A stretch of 7,783 nucleotides of DNA from Actinomycetota bacterium (lineage in GTDB: Bacteria > Actinomycetota > Acidimicrobiia > IMCC26256 > PALSA-610), in NCBI GenBank assembly GCA_030839005.1, contig JAUZEM010000324.1, positions 1-7,783 on the forward strand. Direction: 5' to 3'. Positions 1 through 5,167 of this stretch are shown here, piece by piece. How positions within the stretch are numbered: the first letter of the stretch is position 1; each line of letters opens with the position of its first letter. The notes beneath the pieces are model-generated. The model saw only the letters and a program-made list of their open reading frames with translations. It was not told the origin of the DNA and did no database searches. A program made the translations under genes and the position numbers.

Positions 1-2
1 AC

Positions 3-458
3 ACGCACACCGTCCTGTACGAGCACGTCGGCGCCCGCTATCGCGACGCCGATTCGGTGCCGATCGAGCTCGCGCTCGACCACGGCTACGACGGGCTCGT
101 CATCGCCTGGTTCGACGCGCGCGGTGGACGAGACGCGCGTGCGCTGCACGAGGAGCTGGCGCGGTCGTACGCGCCCGCGCTGCTGGCGCCTTCGCCGATC
201 GAGATCGCGAGCTCGTGGACGCCGTCGGCCGGCGAGAACGACCCGCGCGACGTTCCGATGGATCTCGGCAGCAAGGCCGGCGGTCCGGAGCGCTTGTGCC
301 AGCTCCTGTTCGTCGGAGGCAACGTGCAGGAAGTCTTGCCGGCAGTGCGCGCGTACACCGACGCGATCGAGGCCGACGACCTCGCGACCGTGCGTCTGGT
401 CGCGCCGTTCTTCCGGACGGTCGTCGGCACCGATCGCTACGTCGATCAGCTCTGGTGA
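3..458 (+). CDS. Hypothetical protein, C-terminal 151 residues (5' end outside window)
   Basis: The open frame continues without a stop to the left edge of the window, so the gene begins upstream. An internal GTG at 57 is not needed as a start, because in-frame codons before it already read as ordinary protein (including a Val-Leu-Tyr-Glu-His stretch). The visible part is a soluble, mixed alpha/beta protein with no membrane segment. It contains an Asp-His-Gly-Tyr-Asp-Gly-Leu-Val segment followed by an Ile-Ala-Trp-Phe-Asp strand, an Ala/Pro-rich turn, and a second strand-helix unit (roughly residues 103-150) ending in Tyr-Val-Asp-Gln-Leu-Trp at the C-terminus. I do not recognise the family. 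The strand-helix pattern would fit a duplicated dimeric alpha/beta-barrel (EthD-like) protein, but this is a weak guess. It converges on the DinB-fold gene with an 18-base gap between the two stop codons. Coding status is well supported by codon bias and uninterrupted frame; function is unknown. Confidence 0.7.
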   Translation, partial: THTVLYEHVGARYRDADSVPIELALDHGYDGLVIAWFDARGGRDARALHEELARSYAPALLAPSPIEIASSWTPSAGENDPRDVPMDLGSKAGGPERLCQLLFVGGNVQEVLPAVRAYTDAIEADDLATVRLVAPFFRTVVGTDRYVDQLW

Positions 459-460
459 GT

Positions 461-476
461 CGCGGGAACCACCGCG
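461..476. terminator. Short hairpin between convergent genes (possible terminator)
   Basis: A 5-bp GC stem (CGCGG at 461-465, CCGCG at 472-476) with a 6-base loop fills almost the whole gap between the stop codons of two convergent genes (458 and 477). There is no T-tract on either side. A stem this short arises easily by chance in GC-rich DNA, so position is the main support. Confidence 0.22.
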
Positions 477-1151
477 TTACGGCCGGCGGCCATTCCACGC
501 GACGAGCCGGTCGATGAGCGGCGCGTCATCGGGAACGGGAACGACCTCGGCGAACGCATCAGGGGCAGCCGCCGCCGGGCCCATCTTCTTTCGAACCTCG
601 GCGAAGATCTCGGCGCGGCCTTCTCCGGGAAGCCAGTTGCGGATCAGCGCGTACGCGTTCTCGACGGCCTGGGCGTTCCACGCCGGAGTCTGCCCGGTCG
701 CGTGCGCGACGTCCCACGTGTGCACGGTGACCTCGCTGACGTAGCCGAGCAGGGCAACGGCACCCGTGTCGGTCGCCCATGGGAGCACGATCGTGCGTTC
801 GAGTGCGGATCCGTCGGCCCACGCCGCCTTGGCCTCTGCTACCGCGGCGAGCCAGGCCGGCATCACGTCGTCGTCGGGGAGGCCGTCGATGTCGGGAGCA
901 GTGACGCGCATCGGGTCGTCGCCCCGACCCATCGCGACGACCCGGGGGAGGACGCCGACGAGGTGGCGGAGCAGTTGGCGGACGTCGTATTCGGTGCACG
1001 GGGTGGGATTCGCGAGCTGGTCGGCGCGCACGTTGCCGATCACCTCGGTTGCGGTTTCCGTGGCCGCCGCAAAAAGTGGGCGGGGATCGATGTCGAGGTG
1101 GAAAGTGTCGGTGCCAGTGGCCGGGGATGGTGAGCTCGTTGTGGTGTCCAT
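477..1151 (-). CDS. TIGR03086-type metal-binding protein (mycothiol-dependent maleylpyruvate isomerase N-terminal/DinB-like fold)
   Basis: This is a 224-residue soluble protein of the DinB/MDMPI superfamily, four-helix-bundle proteins that bind a divalent metal and in actinobacteria are often linked to mycothiol-dependent reactions. The family signature Pro-Thr-Pro-Cys-Thr-Glu lies at residues 49-54. The likely metal ligands are His63 (Leu-Arg-His-Leu-Val-Gly), Glu140 and His144 (Glu-Val-Thr-Val-His-Thr-Trp-Asp). The Glu-x3-His spacing and upstream His match the His/Glu/His site known from mycothiol-dependent maleylpyruvate isomerase. The C-terminal Leu-Val-Ala-Trp-Asn-Gly-Arg block also fits the family. 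I chose ATG at 1151. The frame stays open to a GTG at 1211, but those 20 extra residues (His/Arg-rich) do not look like the family N-terminus. An AGGAGG at 1186-1181 lies 29 bases before the ATG, too far for a normal ribosome-binding site, so the start is not certain. It is divergent from the WYL regulator, which may control it. Substrate is unknown. Confidence 0.87.
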   Translation of the reverse strand: MDTTTSSPSPATGTDTFHLDIDPRPLFAAATETATEVIGNVRADQLANPTPCTEYDVRQLLRHLVGVLPRVVAMGRGDDPMRVTAPDIDGLPDDDVMPAWLAAVAEAKAAWADGSALERTIVLPWATDTGAVALLGYVSEVTVHTWDVAHATGQTPAWNAQAVENAYALIRNWLPGEGRAEIFAEVRKKMGPAAAAPDAFAEVVPVPDDAPLIDRLVAWNGRRP

Positions 1152-1157
1152 GGCCGG

Positions 1158-1170
1158 ATGATGCGCCCGT
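1158..1170 (+). repeat. Direct repeat copy 1 in divergent intergenic region (candidate operator)
   Basis: ATGATGCGCCCGT here matches 1203-1215 at 11 of 13 positions; both mismatches are G/A. The copies are 45 bases apart, start to start. This copy is just upstream of the minus-strand DinB-fold gene start (1151). A direct repeat between a regulator and its divergent neighbour is a plausible binding site, but no WYL-family site is known to me that it matches. Confidence 0.35.
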
Positions 1171-1202
1171 AAAGTGGCCACCTCCTGACCGGTTCTCCTG
1201 AA

Positions 1203-1215
1203 ATGATGCACCCAT
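1203..1215 (+). repeat. Direct repeat copy 2, overlapping the WYL regulator start codon
   Basis: ATGATGCACCCAT matches 1158-1170 at 11 of 13 positions and runs into the ATG (1214-1216) of the WYL regulator. If a protein binds here it would sit on the regulator's own transcription or translation start, which would fit autoregulation. This is inference from position. Confidence 0.35.
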
Positions 1216-2179
1216 GCGGGCCGACCGCCTCGTCGCCGTCCTGATGCTGCTCCAGACCCGGGGTCGGATCACCGCGGCCGAGGTCGCGACCGAGCTGGAG
1301 ATCTCCGAGCGCACCGCGCGCCGCGACCTCGACGCGCTCGCGATGGCCGGTTTACCGGTGTACTCACAGCCGGGTCGCAATGGCGGTTCGCAACTGCTCG
1401 GCGGCGCCCGTACCGACCTCAGCGGTCTGAACGTCGCCGAGGCCCGCGCCCTGTTCCTCGTCGCCGGACCGTCGCCGGCCACGCCGGAGCTGAAGGCCGC
1501 GCTGCGCAAGCTGGTGCGCGCGCTCCCCGAGCCGTTCCGCGCCGACGCGCAAGCCGCGTCGACGGCCGTCGTCGTCGATTCGAACGCATGGGGCCGCGCG
1601 ACGCCGACGCGTCCGCCGCCTCGACATCTCGACGCCTTGCAACACGCGGTCATCGAAGGGGAACAGCTGGAAATCGCCTACGTCGCGCGCGACCGCGCCT
1701 CGACGACCCGGATCGTGCATCCGTTGGGACTCGCGGCGAAGGGGAGCGTCTGGTACCTGGTCGCCGATACCGAGGCGGGGTTGCGTACGTTCCGCGTCGA
1801 CCGCGTCACCTCGGCCGAGCGCACGGGTGAGAAGGCGATTCGTCCGGACGGATTCGATCTCGCGGAGGCGTGGCGGCTCATCAGCGCGGAGGTCGACCAA
1901 CTGCGCGCCCCGGTTCGGGTGTTCGCGGCGGCCGACGTGTCGGTCGTGCCGCTCCTGCGATGGGTCTTCGATACGCAGGTGCGCGTCGGGCCGGCTCGAC
2001 CCGACGGCCGGATCGACGTCGAGGTCGCGGGCCCGCACGTCGAGGCGCTCGCCGGGCAACTCGCCGGATTCGGCGCCCGTGTGGAGGTGCTCGAGCCGGT
2101 CGAGCTGCGAGCCGAGCTGGCGCGGATCGCCGACGAGTTGGTCGCGACCTACGGCTCCCATCCCGGGTCGCGGCCGTAG
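1214..2179 (+). CDS. HTH-WYL domain transcriptional regulator (YafY/DeoR-like)
   Basis: This 321-residue protein has the three-part layout of WYL-domain regulators. Residues 1-57 form an HTH_11/DeoR-type winged helix, with a recognition-helix region Ser-Glu-Arg-Thr-Ala-Arg-Arg-Asp-Leu at 31-39 and the wing Gly-Arg-Asn-Gly-Gly at 54-58. A linker helical region covers about 68-125. The WYL domain covers about 138-205 and contains the literal Trp-Tyr-Leu motif at 180-182, plus the later Arg-Thr-Phe-Arg-Val-Asp-Arg-Val strand. A WCX-like C-terminal extension covers about 230-315. WYL domains bind small ligands or nucleic acids and switch DNA binding; the ligand here is unknown. ATG at 1214 gives the expected N-terminus (Arg-Ala-Asp-Arg-Leu). 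No clear Shine-Dalgarno precedes it, so the message may be leaderless. The gene diverges from one DinB-fold gene and overlaps the 3' end of a second, which makes these its likely targets. The last codons overlap the convergent gene by 31 bases. Confidence 0.92.
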   Translation: MRADRLVAVLMLLQTRGRITAAEVATELEISERTARRDLDALAMAGLPVYSQPGRNGGSQLLGGARTDLSGLNVAEARALFLVAGPSPATPELKAALRKLVRALPEPFRADAQAASTAVVVDSNAWGRATPTRPPPRHLDALQHAVIEGEQLEIAYVARDRASTTRIVHPLGLAAKGSVWYLVADTEAGLRTFRVDRVTSAERTGEKAIRPDGFDLAEAWRLISAEVDQLRAPVRVFAAADVSVVPLLRWVFDTQVRVGPARPDGRIDVEVAGPHVEALAGQLAGFGARVEVLEPVELRAELARIADELVATYGSHPGSRP

Positions 2180-2700
2180 AACGCGACGAGCTTGTCCGCC
2201 GCGGACGCGTTGTCGTCGACCGATATCTCGGCACCGAACATCGCCGGGTCGCGCCGGAATTCGGACGCACGAAGGTCCGCATAGCCGCGTGCGCACAACT
2301 CCTCGTCGAGCGCGGCGGGAAGACGGGCGGCGCGTGCGAGGTCCCAGGTGTGCACGAGGAGGTCGGTGGTGAGCGCGCCGATCATCGCGCGCGGGGTGCT
2401 CTCGCCTCCGCCCGGGAGCTCGGTCTTGCGATCGAGCACTCCGTCGGCGTCGAGCGCGGTGAACAGCGCGACCGAGGTTGCGTCCCAGCGCGCCGCGGGA
2501 TCGTCGCGCGGGCGGTGCGCACGCACGCCGAGCGGTCGCAGGAGCAGGAAGTCGTGGAAGCCGATGACGTGCTCTACGACGTCTCGTGCGGTCCACTCCG
2601 TGCAGGGTGTCGGCGCCGACCACGACTCGTCGGACACCGCGTGCGCAATCGCCCCGAATCCGGCGCACGCCCGCCGATGACGTTCGACCAATGTGTCCAC
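2149..2700 (-). CDS. TIGR03086-type metal-binding protein (second DinB/MDMPI-like paralogue)
   Basis: This is a 183-residue DinB/MDMPI-superfamily protein, shorter than its neighbour at 477-1151 but with the same landmarks: Pro-Thr-Pro-Cys-Thr-Glu at 30-35, putative metal ligand His44 (Val-Glu-His-Val-Ile-Gly), and Asp113/His117 in Asp-Leu-Leu-Val-His-Thr-Trp-Asp. Asp113 replaces the Glu found at the matching position of the paralogue, a conservative ligand change. The C-terminal Lys-Leu-Val-Ala-Phe-Tyr-Gly-Arg-Asp-Pro is typical of the family. The start is GTG at 2700; the two upstream ATGs (2711, 2708) are out of frame. No strong ribosome-binding site is visible. The stop lies inside the WYL regulator's coding end (31-base convergent overlap). 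The start is divergent from the ligase operon, 55 bases away, so both may share a promoter region. Mycothiol- or metal-dependent chemistry is likely; the substrate cannot be read from the sequence. Confidence 0.87.
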   Translation of the reverse strand: MDTLVERHRRACAGFGAIAHAVSDESWSAPTPCTEWTARDVVEHVIGFHDFLLLRPLGVRAHRPRDDPAARWDATSVALFTALDADGVLDRKTELPGGGESTPRAMIGALTTDLLVHTWDLARAARLPAALDEELCARGYADLRASEFRRDPAMFGAEISVDDNASAADKLVAFYGRDPGWEP

Positions 2701-2718
2701 GTGTTCATCATCCCAGCG

Positions 2719-2748
2719 TTGGACTCAGTGCGCACGAGGCGGTAGGAC
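2719..2748 (+). promoter_or_regulatory. Candidate promoter for the ligase operon, possibly leaderless
   Basis: TTGGAC at 2719-2724 and TAGGAC at 2743-2748, with an 18-base spacer, resemble actinobacterial sigma70-type -35 and -10 boxes. Transcription would start about 7 bases after the -10 box, at or next to the GTG start codon at 2756, giving a leaderless message. Alternatively GGTAGGA at 2741-2747 could be a weak ribosome-binding site with about 8 bases of spacing. The two readings compete, and neither is proven. Confidence 0.33.
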
Positions 2749-2755
2749 ACACGTC

Positions 2756-4336
2756 GTGAACGACGAACTGCACAAAGACGACCTGCACAAAGCCATGTTC
2801 CTTCCCGATTTGCTGGTCGCGGCGCTGAATCGCCATCCCGATCGGCCCGCCGTCTACCTCGGCGATCAAGTCCTCACCGGTCGGGAGGTCGCGGCGCAGA
2901 TGAGTTGCTACGCGCAGGCCTACGCCGCGCAGGGGCTGACCAAGGGGAGCCCGGTCGCGATCCTGTCCCCGAACCGCCCCGAGGTGCTGTTCACGCTCGG
3001 GGCAAACATGGTGACAGGGTGTCGGGCCAGCGCGCTGCACCCGCTCGGTTCGGTCGACGATCACGCGTACGTGATCGACGACGCCGAGCTCGAGACCCTC
3101 GTGTTCGACCCGAGCTTCGCCGAGCGCGCGCAACAATTACAGGAGCGCTGTCCCGGATTGAAGCGGCTGCTCTCGTTCGGGCCGTGCGAGGTCGGTGAAG
3201 ATCTCCTCGCCCTCGCGTCGACATTCTCGCCTCGACCGCTCGTTGCACCCGACGTTCAACCCGAAGATGTCGCCGGCCTCGCGTACACCGGCGGCACCAC
3301 CGGCAAGCCCAAGGGCGTGATGGGCACCTACCGCAGCGGCGCGACGATGACGATGATCCAGATGGCCGAATGGGAGTGGCCCGAGGACACGCGCTTCCTC
3401 ATCTGTACGCCGCTGTCGCACGCGGGCGCCGCGTTCTTCATCCCGACGCTGCTGACCGGCGGCGCGCTCGTCGTGCTGCCGCACTTCGAGCCCGGCCTCT
3501 TCCTCGAGACGATCGCGAAGTACCGCATCACCGCGACGATGCTCGTGCCGACGATGCTGTACGTCCTGCTCGATCATCCGCAGCTCGATCGCACCGATGT
3601 GTCGAGCCTGCGCACCGTTTATTACGGCGCAGCCGCGTGCTCGCCGACCCGGTTGCAGGAGGCGATCACGCGGCTCGGCCCGATCTTCTTCCAGTACTAC
3701 GGGCAGGCCGAGTGCCCGATGGCCATCACGTCGCTGAAGAAGGAAGATCACGACGTGAACGACCTCGACCGGCTCGCCACCTGCGGCCGCCCGACGCCGT
3801 GGGTCCGGGTCCGACTGCTCGACGAAGACCTGAACGAGGTGACGCGCGGCGAACCCGGTGAGATCTGCGTGCAGGGTCCGCTCGTGATGGCGGGTTACTG
3901 GAAGAAGCCGGCCGAGACGGAAGCGGCGCTGCGCGGCGGCTGGCTGCACACCGGCGACATCGCGCGCGAGGACGCCCACGGCTTCTACACGATCGTCGAC
4001 CGCAAGAAGGACATGATCGTCAGCGGCGGTTTCAACGTGTTTCCCCGGGAGATCGAGGACGTGCTCGCGCTGCATCCCGCAGTCTCTCAATGTGCGGTGA
4101 TCGGGGTACCCGACGAGAAATGGGGCGAGGCCGTCAAGGCGATCGTCGTGCTGCGACCGGACGAGACGGTCGCGCCCGACGAGCTGATCGCGTTGGTGAA
4201 GGAGCACAAGGGCGCGCACCACGCGCCCAAGTCGGTCGAGTTCGCCGACGCGATTCCGTTGAGCCCGCTGGGCAAGCCCGACAAGAAGGCGCTGCGCGCG
4301 CAGTACTGGGGGAGTACCGAGAGGCAGGTTCACTGA
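2756..4336 (+). CDS. AMP-dependent acyl-CoA synthetase/ligase (FadD-like)
   Basis: This ANL-superfamily enzyme activates a carboxylic acid with ATP to an acyl-adenylate and then an acyl-CoA. With the GTG start at 2756 it has 526 residues, normal for the family. All core motifs are present: the phosphate-binding loop Tyr-Thr-Gly-Gly-Thr-Thr-Gly-Lys-Pro-Lys-Gly (177-187), Tyr-Tyr-Gly-Gln-Ala-Glu (314-319), Gly-Trp-Leu-His-Thr-Gly-Asp (395-401), the hinge Asp-Arg-Lys-Lys-Asp-Met-Ile (415-421) followed by Gly-Gly-Phe-Asn-Val-Phe-Pro-Arg-Glu-Ile-Glu, and the C-terminal Gly-Lys with catalytic Lys507. It should therefore be active. The frame is open upstream to 2693, but that stretch is Ser/Cys/Arg-rich and overlaps the divergent gene, so I reject the longer form. 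ATG at 2795 (just before Phe-Leu-Pro-Asp-Leu-Leu) is another possible start. The stop is immediately followed by the dehydrogenase GTG. Substrate is uncertain: a fatty, steroid side-chain or aromatic acid are all possible. Confidence 0.94.
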   Translation: MNDELHKDDLHKAMFLPDLLVAALNRHPDRPAVYLGDQVLTGREVAAQMSCYAQAYAAQGLTKGSPVAILSPNRPEVLFTLGANMVTGCRASALHPLGSVDDHAYVIDDAELETLVFDPSFAERAQQLQERCPGLKRLLSFGPCEVGEDLLALASTFSPRPLVAPDVQPEDVAGLAYTGGTTGKPKGVMGTYRSGATMTMIQMAEWEWPEDTRFLICTPLSHAGAAFFIPTLLTGGALVVLPHFEPGLFLETIAKYRITATMLVPTMLYVLLDHPQLDRTDVSSLRTVYYGAAACSPTRLQEAITRLGPIFFQYYGQAECPMAITSLKKEDHDVNDLDRLATCGRPTPWVRVRLLDEDLNEVTRGEPGEICVQGPLVMAGYWKKPAETEAALRGGWLHTGDIAREDAHGFYTIVDRKKDMIVSGGFNVFPREIEDVLALHPAVSQCAVIGVPDEKWGEAVKAIVVLRPDETVAPDELIALVKEHKGAHHAPKSVEFADAIPLSPLGKPDKKALRAQYWGSTERQVH

Positions 4337-5107
4337 GTGCGCACGGTCTGCATCACCGGCTCTGCGGGCGGCATCGGTGGCGCGACGCGCACCCGGTTGG
4401 AGAAGGACGGCGCGCGCGTCATCGGCGTCGACGTGCGCGACGCGGAGGTGGTCGCCGACCTCTCGACGCCCGCCGGGCGTGACGCCATGGTCGCGGCCGT
4501 CACCGAGCTCTGCGGCGGCATGCTCGACGGGCTCGTTGCGGCGGCGGGCATCATGGGCGATCAGCCGCTCGTGGTCGCGATCAACTACTTCGGGGCGATC
4601 GCGTCGTTGGACGGGCTGCGACCGCTCCTCGCGCACGGCACCGACGCATCCGCCGTCGCGATCAGCTCGAACTCGACGACGACCACCCCCGGGCTCCCGA
4701 CCGACCTCGTCGACGTGATCCTGGCGGGGGACGAAGCGCAGGCCCTCGCGGCGACGAGCCGCGCCCCGGGAGTGTTCGCGTACCCCGCCTCCAAGCTCGC
4801 GCTCGCGCGCTGGGTCCGTCACCACGCGCCGCAACCGGATTGGATCGGCGCGGGCATCAGGCTCAACGCCATCGCACCGGGGGTGATCGAGACCCCGATG
4901 ACGAAGGACGACCTCGAGTTCATCTTCAGCATCCCCGACACCTTCCCCGTGCCGATCGGTCGTCCCGGCTTGCCTTCCGAGATCGCGAGCCTGATCGCGT
5001 ATCTCCTTTCTCCCGACGCGGGATTCTTCTGCGGGTCGGTCGTGTTCGCCGACGGCGGGACCGACGCGGCCGTGCGAGCCGACGACTACCCGACGCCGCG
5101 GACCTGA
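4337..5107 (+). CDS. Short-chain dehydrogenase/reductase, 3-alpha-hydroxysteroid / coniferyl-alcohol dehydrogenase-like
   Basis: This 256-residue NAD(P)-dependent classical SDR has the cofactor loop Thr-Gly-Ser-Ala-Gly-Gly-Ile-Gly at 7-14. Asp32 at the end of beta-2 (Gly-Val-Asp-Val-Arg-Asp-Ala-Glu) predicts NAD(H) preference. Asn83, Ser110/Ser111 and Tyr149-x3-Lys153 form the catalytic set. The usual Asn-Asn-Ala-Gly motif is Ala-Ala-Ala-Gly here. Several blocks recall Comamonas 3-alpha-hydroxysteroid dehydrogenase/carbonyl reductase and the related coniferyl-alcohol dehydrogenases: Arg-Asp-Ala-Glu-Val-x-Ala-Asp-Leu-Ser-Thr, Asn-Tyr-Phe-Gly-Ala, an insertion of about 30 residues between Ser and Tyr, and Leu-Asn-x-Ile-Ala-Pro-Gly-x-x-Glu-Thr-Pro. 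That similarity is from memory, not a search. GTG at 4337 directly follows the ligase TGA, with GAGAGG at 4319-4324 as a possible ribosome-binding site, so the two are translationally coupled. It probably oxidises a secondary or aromatic alcohol or reduces the ketone of the ligase's substrate series. Confidence 0.9.
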   Translation: MRTVCITGSAGGIGGATRTRLEKDGARVIGVDVRDAEVVADLSTPAGRDAMVAAVTELCGGMLDGLVAAAGIMGDQPLVVAINYFGAIASLDGLRPLLAHGTDASAVAISSNSTTTTPGLPTDLVDVILAGDEAQALAATSRAPGVFAYPASKLALARWVRHHAPQPDWIGAGIRLNAIAPGVIETPMTKDDLEFIFSIPDTFPVPIGRPGLPSEIASLIAYLLSPDAGFFCGSVVFADGGTDAAVRADDYPTPRT

Positions 5108-5122
5108 CGGCGACCGAGCTCG

Positions 5123-5156
5123 CGTGACAAATTCCGCGACGAGCATCCCGTGACAA
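5123..5156 (+). repeat. Direct repeat CGTGACAA x2 in the 60-base gap before the phosphotransferase gene
   Basis: CGTGACAA occurs at 5123-5130 and again at 5149-5156, 26 bases apart start to start. It lies in the only sizeable gap of the four-gene cluster. It could be a pair of half-sites or part of an internal promoter, but eight-base repeats can arise by chance and no matching -10/-35 spacing was found. Confidence 0.2.
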
Positions 5157-5167
5157 GATGTGTGACG

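Noticed and set aside
1152..1211. N-terminal extension of the first DinB-fold protein from GTG 1211
   Set aside because: The extra 20 residues are His/Arg-rich, lack a ribosome-binding site, and would overlap the regulator's start region. ATG 1151 is a better fit.
559..1653. Minus-strand 364-codon frame spanning the DinB-fold gene and the divergent region
   Set aside because: It is a shadow frame that runs through the divergent promoter and into the regulator; composition is Arg/Pro/Ser-rich and lacks family features.
1364..2668. Minus-strand 434-codon frame antisense to the WYL regulator
   Set aside because: It is Arg-rich low-information sequence overlapping two well-supported genes in other frames; no recognisable motif.
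2693..2755. N-terminal extension of the ligase from ATG 2693
   Set aside because: The added residues are Ser/Cys/Arg-rich, overlap the start of the divergent gene, and cover the likely promoter. The family N-terminus begins after 2756.
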